A DNA stretch of 64,000 bases from Sambucus nigra (taxonomy: Eukaryota > Streptophyta > Magnoliopsida > Dipsacales > Adoxaceae), in assembly GCA_949130495.1 (NCBI GenBank), contig OX422208.1, positions 638,704,523 to 638,768,522 on the forward strand, in the 5' to 3' direction. Position numbers and translations under genes: made by a program. Under the pieces are notes generated by a model, which did no database searches, was not told where the DNA came from, and saw only the letters and a list, made by a program, of their open reading frames with translations. This document shows, in pieces, positions 54,939 through 64,000 of this stretch (the first letter of the stretch is position 1; each line of letters begins with the position of its first letter).

Positions 54939-57861
54939 TGTGACAACCGACCTACTAAAATAAGAGGTGGCCAACCCGATACTCCAATAATCACAGGAAT
55001 CATAGATGGTCCATTCTTAGCATCACTGTCGATTAAAATAACAGTACGAGATAACCACCAATTATTTGAGAAAACGGACTGTCAAATTTAATTTTGTATG
55101 CAAAAGAAAAACACTTAGACAATCCCATTTGCAAAAATGGTGGATACCAAAAATCAACGAGCAATAAGATATAATATGCATAAATCAATAACTGAATAAG
55201 CTGTCGGTTAACAGACTAATACAAATAGGATACACGTAGTATTACAATTTAAATATCGCAGTATAATAAATTATTACAAATCTTGAACAACGCACCCGAA
55301 TAAATATACTGAACATAACTAGAGTACAATGGAAGGAAGCGTCTACATCAAATATCCTACAACATCCGTAATATACTATAGCTCCAGGACAACTGGAATG
55401 GAGAGGTCAATACGAGCGTCCATGCGGAGGAGCACCTGAATGGACAAAGAGTTGCATGCAAAAAAAAAGAAATATAGACGGGTTAGGGCCCGATTCGATA
55501 TGATTACCATGTGACTAAAATGCATGACAATTATGAACGTAAGTATCTCTCGCAATTTAAACCATAACATTTCTCACCTCTCAATCTAGAAGCAAAGCTT
55601 AGCGCAATATCAATAATAATGCTCAATGATCATATAAGCATGGGAGCACTCATCTACATGTACTCAAGGAGACATCAAATCAATTATTCACAACTCTACA
55701 TGCACAGTTTCTATTTATCTTTAAGAAATATATATAAATGGCAATTCATTTTACAAGATGTTTACCAAGTAAATTTTATCTCATTACTTTCTTTACAATG
55801 TCTATTTCCCTTCTTCCATCCAGGAAATGTATTTAAAGCAGGTTTATTATCATAAAAATGTTTTATTATATCATAACTTCTCATTTCCTTTCTTCCATCC
55901 AGGAAATATATTGAAAGCCATTTTATTATCATAAAGTTCTTTATCATCAATAGCTTCCCACATTATTATAAATAGTTATATTTCACATCATATAACGTAT
56001 CTAAGACCGCTCGTCCGGGTTTCCCCACCGTGCGCGCCCCTAAATGGCTATCATCTTCCTGAGCTTATAATCAAGACAACTTGGGATCCTACAATGCAAG
56101 ACGTCGGGAAGCGGCCATATGCCTGCGAGTGAGTCATAACCACACCCAGAATTACCTCACTAGCTCAGAATAGACATACAATAAATGATCATATGGCCTA
56201 GGACTATATTCATCCTGCATTCATTAGCCAGGGGACTTCACCTCACGCGCACAACTTGTTTATGATAGCGATTTAGAGAGGTGTGTTTACATAAATTACC
56301 ATTTACGAAAATCATTTATTTTTCCATTTGAAAACGTTCATATTTTACCTTCTCAAAAAATCATTTATTCTCAATGATTAAATACTAATTTTAGAATATG
56401 CATTTCTTATTCTTTAAGTCATATTTTATTAATGACCTAATACCCGAAGTGCCATTATCTTCAAACTAGTCTCCAAGAGTCCAAAATAATACCATCAATC
56501 AACAAAGTGACTCTCCCTCAATAATTGTCTCCCAAAAGTCTCAACATTATCATTTTCACCTTCTATACATTTTAGGTTAACTTCTTATATCATACGAAAT
56601 ATAAATCTCTCAAAACTAACTTTACAATAAGCCCAATTTAACCCCATATTAGCCTAGGGCATTTACCTACCCAATACAGACCTTTAAAACTCTTCATTAC
56701 TTCCCAAAGTAAGGTTCCCAAGACCATGAACCTAAAATAAAAGACTCAAAACAAAACTAGAAAAATCCCTTAAAAACAGGATTTTCGAATCGATTCGGTC
56801 TTGAAAGTGAATCGATTCGGATAGGCCGAATAGATTCGGTCAAGAGGATCCAACCATTCTGCATAACCCCAAATCGATTCAGATAGTCCAAATCAATTCG
56901 CCCAACTCAGACCTGTAACCTTCCCCATTGGCGAAACGATTCTCTAGGGGCGAATCGATTCGGCCCTACAGAATTTGCCCAATTTGGGCTACGGGTTTAA
57001 GAACCCAAATTTCTCCAAAACCTCAAATCTTCAATTGTTATCAACATCATCAACAACTAATTCTACCCAATCATCCCAAAACTACTACTAACTAATATTC
57101 CCAACTCAAATTAACTCAAACTACAAAATTAAGGGTTTAATCACTAAAAACCTACAAATACCAAAAATGGTTTAAATCTCCAAAATATAACTATACTTAC
57201 AATTTATCACATTAAATCAATATCTGGAAAGTAAGAAACTTGCCTCAAGTTTGTAGTCTCGGATTCTCCTCGGGTAGCAACGATTTCCAGCTCCAATCTT
57301 CAATTTCTCTCTCTTTTCTCCATTTTCTCCCAACTTTCTCCTCTCTATCTCTCTCTTGGCTTATAACATAAGATTGAGAAAATAAAAGGGTTGGGAGACT
57401 TAACCGGGTTCTAAACATTAATTCCCCTCTTTTAAAATGTTAACACACCACTAAAATGACTCGTAACTACATAATTGAGTCATAACACGTCAAAAGTGCC
57501 CGAAACTCAAAAGTACAACTTGGCACTTATTTCGACTATCTCGACTATTCTAAAACCAACCGCACCCCCCATTTTGGCATTAGAAGTATCGTATAATATT
57601 TTTGTGTTCCAAATTCATTTTAATTTATTAAGCATACTCCAACTCACATATAAGTCATAATCGTCGTTTAAAATACAACGACGCAATAAAACACATTATA
57701 AAGCTATTTACCTTCTCATATCAGTAAATAACCAAAACACAATAAATATTATCCCTTAGTATCACGGGAAATAATATTTACTACAACTTCCTCTATTTTA
57801 TAAAATTAGCCCATCAGGCCAAATGATGTAAAATAGTCGGTCAAAAGTCTGGGTTGTTACA
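54939..57861 (-). mobile_element. GYP-3 solo LTR, 2.9 kb
   Basis: Begins TGTGACAACC and ends GGTTGTTACA, a terminal inverted repeat, and is flanked by the perfect duplication ATTGC (54934-54938 and 57862-57866). No primer site, gag or polypurine tract is attached. It shares the GCATCACTGTCGA segment, length and CT-rich stretch with the GYP-1 LTR. A solo LTR forms when the two LTRs of one insertion recombine and remove the interior. Confidence 0.93.
56785..56970. repeat. CGAATCGATTCG palindrome array in GYP-3
   Basis: At least five complete or decayed copies of the palindrome CGAATCGATTCG with spacers of about 10-50 bp, at the same relative place in the LTR as the TCGATCGA array of GYP-1 (about 1.8 kb from the plus-strand start in both). 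Confidence 0.85.
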
Positions 57862-57866
57862 ATTGC

Positions 57867-59283
57867 ACTCACAAATACTCCATTAAAACCACCTATATAT
57901 CGAGATGCGACGTCGAATGGAAAAATTCATGGTGATTATTCTCCTAAAACCTGTAGTGATGACTCGACTGATGATTCCCCAGACCAAGAAGATTACCTAG
58001 TTAGTTCAGGATCTGACTTTGAGGATGAGGCTGTTATTCGTACCTAAAAATCCAAAGTTCAAGTTGTCTCCTAATGCAGATATCGTGATAAATTATTGTA
58101 AATAGTGTGCCATACTAAGCCTCAAAAGATTAACTAACTTTGATAATTAGGAACTAATGTAGAATTAGTATGTGATATATGACTTTCATGTATCATATAA
58201 CTCTTCTTGTATAATATAATAAGCTTGTGACATATCTTATTTTATGATTTTCATTATTAAACCTATTCTATTATATTTTAGAATGCTTAGTACTCAAATT
58301 CCCTTCGTTGGAAAACAAACTGAACAAACTGAAGCTGAAGGAATCATGTGACGTTTTCAAGAACTCACTTATTTAGCCCGACAATAACAAACTTCCCACT
58401 CTACTCCAAAGTACATTTCAGAAGAAATTCGTGGATGAACAGCGTTAAAGACTTTTTTAAACAAAGACCTCCATCTTTTCTTGGAAAGACAGGTGCTAGT
58501 GAAGATGACAACTGGATACGTTGAATTATGAAAATTCTAAATGGAGTAGGTGTAGCTACCAATCTCCGAGTTACTTTAGCAGCCTATACGTTTGAAGGTG
58601 AAGCTAATTTCTGGTGGCAAGTAGTGTCACATAAACAGAACGTTGTTTATTGTACTTGGAACAAATTTGAAGATTTTTTCTTCAAAAAGTGTTTTCCTGA
58701 GGTGAAACGAGATCAATGAACTATTTATTTATTAAAATTGCAACAAGACAATTTTTCTATAGCCCGGTATCAGGCCAAATTTATCGATTTATCTCATTAC
58801 GCCCTTGAGTATATAGATATTGAGATAAATAAGTGCAAGCGACTTAAAAGTGGAATAAATCCAAAACTCAAGAATTCAGTCGCTTCTTTACAAATCCATG
58901 AGCCTCTCAACTTATAGACGTTGCGATAATTATAGAACAAAATTCTTCTGTCGTAATATGATCTTCTCTCCCTGGTACTAGAAATAGTCAAGTTATTAGA
59001 ATCCCACCCCGATATCAACCTCAACCTTATCCAAAATCGAGTGGATAATATTACTCACAGATCTATCGTAACACAATTCATTCAATGATTCATTGTCATG
59101 AATGTCACAAAGTAGGACATATTCGGTCATAGTGTCCTCAGTTAAGATCTGTTTCAATCTGTCGTCAGTCAAACAATACTTTATAAAATCTAAAATCCCT
59201 TACTATCCAAAATCAACCTAAGCCAAATCCTGCTAAGAAAATTGTGTTTGTCTCGAATCGTGGAAAGAATTATGCAATACTAC
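57867..59283 (+). pseudogene. gag: GYP-4 gag
   Basis: Resumes after the solo LTR with an acidic stretch. The capsid follows: Phe-Lys-Gln-Arg-Pro-Pro...Phe-Leu-Gly near 58450-58490, a stop near 58524, then Ala-Tyr-Thr-Phe-Glu-Gly-Glu-Ala-Asn-Phe-Trp-Trp (about 58580-58620) and Thr-Trp-Asn-Lys-Phe...Phe-Phe...Phe-Pro-Glu...Arg-Asp-Gln, the standard retrotransposon gag signature. The zinc knuckle CX2CX4HX4C at 59094-59135 has all four ligands but a TAG replaces one spacer codon. Many stops. Confidence 0.85.
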
Positions 59284-59758
59284 CTACACGAAACTCCAAT
59301 AATGTGATAGAAGGTATGTTATTTTCCAACATTCTCTTGCATATGTTTTATTTGATTCAGGTTCAACACATTCTTTTATCAGTCTTAAACTAGCTAAACT
59401 ATTGCAATTACTACCCACATCTTTAACTGCTCCATTTGATATTGAATTACCGACATGTGAAATCAATATACCAACACAAGATTATAGCAATTGTAGAATT
59501 CAACCTACTTTAGGAGCACTCTTTATTAATTTGATAATATTAGATATTTGTGATTTCGACATTATTAATGGAATGGATGTTCTTTTAAGACATCATGCTT
59601 ATATCCAATGTTATACTACGGAGATTTATTTTCAAAATGAAGAGAATTGTTCTTTTGTACTTCAAGGATCAGGTCTGTTTGAACCATCAAGTTTCCAGAT
59701 TGAAATCCTTTATTTAATTTTGAACTATTTGGACCCATTCAAAGATGCTATTCTCTAA
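59284..59758 (+). pseudogene. pol: GYP-4 aspartic protease
   Basis: Active-site motif Leu-Phe-Asp-Ser-Gly-Ser-Thr-His-Ser-Phe-Ile near 59345-59380. An open stretch of 118 codons (59402-59758) then includes Ile-Leu-Asp...Phe-Asp-Ile-Ile-Asn-Gly-Met-Asp-Val-Leu, the second conserved region (usually Ile-Leu-Gly-Met-Asp-Trp-Leu). A shift separates the two parts near 59395. Confidence 0.88.
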
Positions 59759-60228
59759 GAATTATAGGATTAAAATCTTCACGAGAAATAGATTTTAGTA
59801 CCAATATTTATTTTAATACATTTCCTATTTCGTTATAGACATTTTGAATTTATTGTAATGTCATTTGGATTAACCAATGCACTTGCGGCTTTTATGGATC
59901 TAATGCATAGAACCTTTAGGCCCTTTATTAACCGATTTGTTATCGTTTTCATGATAATATTCTTATTTATTCTCAAAATCCAGTAGAACATGCCCAAAAT
60001 TTAGAAGCAATTTTAGGTAATCTTAGAAACCATCGGTTATATGCCAAGAAGAGAAGCTGTGATTTTCAATGAAAGATTTTTTTTTAAATAATGTGATTGG
60101 TGAAAATGAAATCCAAGTCGATCTAGTAAAAATCTCAGCGATTTTAGAATGGAAAAATCCTACCAATATGATCGAAATAAAGTTTTTTCTAGGATTAGCT
60201 GGTGTAAGAGGGTACTTTAGATTATAGA
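59759..60228 (+). pseudogene. pol: GYP-4 reverse transcriptase fragment
   Basis: The N-terminal fingers, including the first catalytic Asp, are missing. The match starts with [15 protein letters not shown] (about 59839-59883). A one-base shift has destroyed the Tyr/Phe-Ile-Asp-Asp box near 59950. Leu-Ile-Tyr-Ser and Leu-Gly-Leu-Ala-Gly follow, and the frame is cut by the TAT-2 LTR at 60229. Confidence 0.8.
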
Positions 60229-61358
60229 TGGAGGCGTAGCCCCTGTTCGAGTATGGTAATGATAAGCTAATTGGCCAAAGCTTTGGATTAATGATAGGAC
60301 ATGCTAACACAAACTTAATGAAGATAAGACGCAGTTTAAACTCACAAATCTCATGTGTGTAACTTAGGTATAGGGAGAGAGAAGTAAGCACCCTAGATAC
60401 ACCTTGGTAGGCAGGTAGAAACACACCAAACACCCTCAAGAATCTCTGTCAAGTATTAAAAGATTTTTAATAAATAATAATGGTGAGTGAGTAAACCCTC
60501 TGGTTTGCAATAACTCCCTCTGATGCGTATTATCTCTAGCAATAACTCCTAATATCTCAAAAGATCATCCTCTCCTCAGGGGTGGTTGGGGTCCTTAAAT
60601 AGCCCCCCACACCATCCCCGAGCCAACTCAGTCATTCAAGACTATGAAAGACATCCCTCTTACTTTATGTCACTACATTAAATGCCTGATGCACTAGTTG
60701 CCTCCACGTCATAAACATTAAATGCCAAGACATGCCTTTTGCCTAACCATTGTGTGTCAGGGGATATTGTCGCAGAGGTGTCTCATCAACTGCCTGACAG
60801 CCCCAAATACCACGGTGGTTTACTCAAGTGCAGGTATCACACTATTTATCTGTCTAGTGACATCACCTACAGTAGATGTGATATTAAGTAGAGGGTTGTT
60901 TGGTTCACAACTCAACGCCCGATGGAACTCCGAGTTTCTTTGCCCGAGGTTCCACGGTCAGGGTCCTTTGGTGTTTTTACTAGGTGTATCTAAGATGGTC
61001 AGGACAAGCCCCAATGGTTCCTCACTTCTCAATCCTCCAAACCAAGTCCCTCTAAAGTTCCCGAGGTTAGGTCATTCGATAGAGCATGAAAGCTCTCCTA
61101 GGCCCTGCCAAGCCTGGTCTCTCGCCAGTACCATTTGACCTCACACTAAAACTATTTATTATTCTCGTTACATGATTACAACCGTTATAGCTTACAATAA
61201 ATATAAACAAAGATACAATATGACTAATATAACAAGTTAAACTACAAGTTGTCACGCTGAGATGCCTCGCTTGAGCTTCCACGCTGAGCTGCCACGGTGC
61301 CTTAATCCCAAAACTTTTGCCAATTAAGGAATTACCCCTAATCTTAGGATTACCTTCA
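60229..61358 (-). mobile_element. TAT-2 3' LTR (probable)
   Basis: Interrupts the GYP-4 RT. It starts TGGAGGCGTAGCC and ends GATTACCTTCA, a weak terminal inverted repeat with TG...CA ends. It is followed by a polypyrimidine stretch (AGCCCCCTCTAC, 61359-61370) that is a polypurine tract on the minus strand. Its partner and target duplication lie right of the window, so the ends rest on motif and context. It is unlike the TAT-1 LTR. Confidence 0.6.
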
Positions 61359-62123
61359 AGCCCCCTCTACATTTTCCCCTTTTGGGAGAGATTTGTTGGA
61401 ACAAGAAATGTCTCCATGAAACCTCCCAATCCGATGAACCCTCTCTGGGTCAAGAAATTATAGGTTTCTCTCTTCGTTAGAACCGCGGCGATATAGTCTC
61501 CTGGAAAAAGTAAAATTCTCCCTTAAGATGATTCGCTGTCTTTGAAAAAAGCAGAAATACTTCCCAATGTAACTGAGTCACCCTTTAAACAAGGTTTGGA
61601 CATGTTGCGAGGGGACATCGTAGCTTTTTCTGAATCTTTAAAACATATCGTCCGTTAGGCGTTGATGGATAAGTCTGACACCAATTTTCCGCCAAAACAT
61701 AAAGTTGGTTAAGAAGTTAGTTAAAATGGCAACCCCTTCTATTCCCCAGACGTCGCTTCGTATTCGATGTAACGCTATCTTTTCAATTGTCGAGACCCTT
61801 CCTGATGTGCCACGTGTCCATTTGAAATGATTATAGGCCTCCCTTACACGTGTGCTCGTGGGAAACGTCAATCGTTGAGTTTGAAACCCTTCAAACGTCT
61901 CTTTTTTATTTCAAAACTCCTCTATATCTTCATCTTCTTTATCTTCTTCAAAACTCACCACTTTCTTTAGAGAGAGAAAATTTATGCGACCTCCATTGTT
62001 GCCCTCTTATTTTCTCAGTCGCCTCCTCCTCTGATCTTTTACACCACCATCCGCGGTTCTGCCCCTCCTTATTCCTTTCTAACTCTTATTTTACCATACC
62101 TTTTCATACTTCTGTTGTTTGTA
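61359..62123 (+). other. TAT-2 region upstream of the antisense ORF
   Basis: No ORF matching a known family. It would be the promoter and 5' leader of the plus-strand ORF. A TATA-like CTCTATATC lies near 61920, followed by a CT-rich leader typical of plant transcripts. Confidence 0.5.
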
Positions 62124-64000
62124 ATGGCCTTGTCAAGCAACCCTTCCACTACTTCCACAAGTTCTCCTCCTACTACCCCTGTTGTCGCCGCCCCTTCTGC
62201 TGCCTCATGGATCGCTTCTCGTGAAGAATACTTGCGTTTCTACCGTCGGTCCCCCATTTTTTGTGAAGGTGAGGACTTTGATGGGTTTTACAAGAGATTC
62301 ATTTTTAACGCCAAGTATGATTCCCTTACGCTTGGTGATAAAGACGAGAGTTCAGATGAATGGGGCTTTCTACCTCCCAAGGGGACTCTCAGATTTCTTG
62401 TTGAGCGAGGGGACATCCCATGGTCGCACATTGATTTTGAAAGTCCTGGGGGATCTCATGATCACTTTGCTTCTTGGAATTCTCATATGTAGAGTTCTTA
62501 TGTTGATACCCTTGTTAAGATTGGGGTTCATCGAGCCAAGTGGTTTTGTGAGTTCACTCTCTCTAAAAATAATGCTTCTCTTCCTGTTCTGGTATCTAGC
62601 TTGAATATTACTACTCAAACATTCATCGCTACATGGGGAGAATTTATAATAACGTTGGAGGACGTGTGCGAGCTCTTAGGCCTTGAGGCAACAGGTCAAG
62701 AGCCCTATTCCGATGAAGCCATGGATGCCCCAAAAACTGCTGATCGTTTGGATCTAGACCGTATATGCCGAAGGTGCATCGGTACTTCAAACAAAGCCAC
62801 ATTCACTCCCCTCATCAACTAATTATTCAAAGACCCCTCGGACGGAAGTTCCTCCGAGGCTGCCCTTGGACAAAGTGCATCGTTAGAGCTTTCTACCTAT
62901 ATCCTTGTCATCCTTTCTCACTTCTTTTTAATCGGAAAACCCAATGACCATCCTCAAAAGGATATCATCAACTTATCTCTCCGGTTGGCACGGGGTATCA
63001 AGCTCCCTCTGGCTGTAATCGCCTTGGGGTCCCTCTACATATGCCTTGATAGGGTCCTTTTTGACATAAAGCGATCTCTGGGTCGCTACAACCTAACCAA
63101 TTTTACCAACTGTGTTCTTCTGACGGGGTTCCTTTATGTGCGCTTCCCGACTGTGGTCGCTAAGACTAATCGTCCTCCCTCGGGGGTAACAATCCTGCCA
63201 CCTCGCGCATTCATTTACCACAAGAGGCAGTGCCGAAAGAAGTTGACCTCCTTTATTGATTATTTTTCAAGCTTCATAATGAGGCCCTATGGCGAGGATA
63301 TTTTTCTCCATACTTGTGTTTTTTTCAAGCATGGGGAAAGAGTGGTCCAACCAACCATTATAGACCTCATTACCGAAGACCCCTCGTTTGCCGTTGTGCT
63401 TCTTTTCTCTCCTAGATACCTGCCCTCATACACCGAGTGGGGATACACCAGGGAAAATTACAATCCAAACCGATGCATCCGTTAATTTGGCTTTGATCAA
63501 GGGCTCCTCGCTCGGTGTTTTAGTTATCTAACCCCAAGGTATCTTTCGGCGAGGCATGTTCTCTATTCTCCTCGACGGCTGCATGGGGAGTGAGTTCGAC
63601 ATTGGTTGGGTGAGTCACCATCCCCATCATCACTAGGCAAGGGGACGTGAGCCCTCAGTTTGCCACAAAGTATTGGCCGAGGCAACTGGCCCAGATTGTT
63701 GAATTTGTGGAGTTTGATCCCGTGTACCCCCCAATTATTTCTTTTTCTCCCTTGGAGCTGGGCCTGAAAGGAAATTCCATTCTTGGGGTTGAGTGCCCTA
63801 TGATTCAGACCCCCAAAGCACCTCCCACGAAACTTCCTCCATACTGCCCCATGGTCCCTGTTGCTACGCCAAAGCAAAAGCCACTACGATCCCCAAATTA
63901 TCTGTCCCCACGGCCGAAGCTACCACTGGAGAAGGGCCTTCTCAGCCACCTGCTAAGAAGGCCAAGAAGTCCAAGTCTAAGAAACCTAAGGCCCAAGGTT
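62124..64000 (+). pseudogene. TAT-2 antisense ORF, plant mobile domain (PMD-like), continues past window
   Basis: Start ATG at 62124 after a CT-rich leader. A Ser/Thr/Pro-rich N-terminus precedes the domain. Recognisable PMD parts (Pfam PF10536, from memory) are Thr-Phe-Ile-Ala-Thr-Trp-Gly-Glu-Phe-Ile-Ile-Thr-Leu-Glu-Asp (about 62620-62665) and Leu-Ala-Arg-Gly...Leu-Ala-Val-Ile-Ala-Leu-Gly-Ser-Leu-Tyr (about 62983-63036). The frame is unchanged from 62124 to 63485, but stops lie at 62490 (TAG), 62820 (TAA) and 63483 (TAA). Beyond that a Pro-rich region leads to a Lys-rich tail near 63950, possibly a nuclear signal. It occupies the same slot and strand as the TAT-1 antisense ORFs. PMD proteins also occur as host genes and in Mutator-like elements. 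Confidence 0.7.

Noticed and set aside
62124..63485. A host PMD gene independent of a transposon
   Set aside because: In-frame stops and its position directly behind an LTR and polypurine tract favour a Tat passenger ORF, though this cannot be excluded without sequence to the right.
1..64000. CRISPR array, bacterial operons or tRNA genes
   Set aside because: No regularly spaced repeats with unique spacers, and no cloverleaf. Primer sites match a tRNA end but are only 12-18 bases.

Overview
The window is intergenic, repeat-packed plant nuclear DNA, most likely from an angiosperm with a large genome. Nearly all of it is explained by LTR retrotransposons of three groups, and I see no intact host gene, rRNA, tRNA or CRISPR array. 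The groups are: (i) Ty1/copia elements whose gag resembles the SIRE/Maximus lineage, with initiator-Met tRNA primer sites, long LTRs and a long 3' noncoding region; (ii) Ty3/gypsy elements of the Tat lineage, with a second RNase H and extra ORFs on the opposite strand; (iii) a Ty3/gypsy family with LTRs of about 2.9 kb. Element names below (SIRE-A to -G, GYP-1 to -4, TAT-1, TAT-2) are mine.

Layout. 1-3621: 5' end of minus-strand GYP-1 (gag remnant, primer site, full LTR), inserted in the gag of plus-strand SIRE-D (3622-7390: gag end, 3' noncoding region, LTR). 7391-10497: decayed minus-strand GYP-2. 10498-15096: tandem plus-strand SIRE remnants with no gag or pol (SIRE-E, SIRE-F). 15102-41824: minus-strand SIRE-B, a gag-only element inserted into the LTR of SIRE-F. 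Inside SIRE-B is minus-strand TAT-1 (17752-37222), and inside TAT-1 is plus-strand SIRE-A (18323-27086). Each of these three insertions still has a perfect 5-bp target duplication (ATAAG, AGAGT, TTATT), so the order of events can be read directly. 41830-48059: rest of the SIRE-F LTR, an unassigned block, a head-to-head LTR inverted repeat, SIRE-G and LTR fragments. 48604-54523: minus-strand SIRE-C, gag-only, duplication CTCTC. 54529-60228: plus-strand GYP-4, broken in its gag by a solo LTR (GYP-3, 54939-57861, duplication ATTGC). 60229-64000: the 3' end of a second minus-strand Tat element (TAT-2) carrying a plant-mobile-domain ORF on the plus strand.

Coding content is decayed throughout. SIRE-A keeps recognisable gag, protease, integrase, reverse transcriptase and RNase H, but with stops and frameshifts. 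TAT-1 keeps gag, protease, RT, two RNase H regions and integrase, plus intron-containing antisense ORFs. SIRE-B, -C and -D have gag followed directly by the 3' noncoding region, with no pol, so they would need enzymes from a SIRE-A-like partner.

The most interesting signals are noncoding. One is a block in the SIRE 3' region with a potential GGACC/GGTCC stem-loop, kept in copies that have lost pol. Another is arrays of short CpG-rich palindromes at a fixed place inside LTRs of unrelated families, with different palindromes in related LTRs. A third is a primer-binding site captured inside both LTRs of SIRE-C. A fourth is an antisense slot in Tat elements that holds different domain families in TAT-1 and TAT-2.
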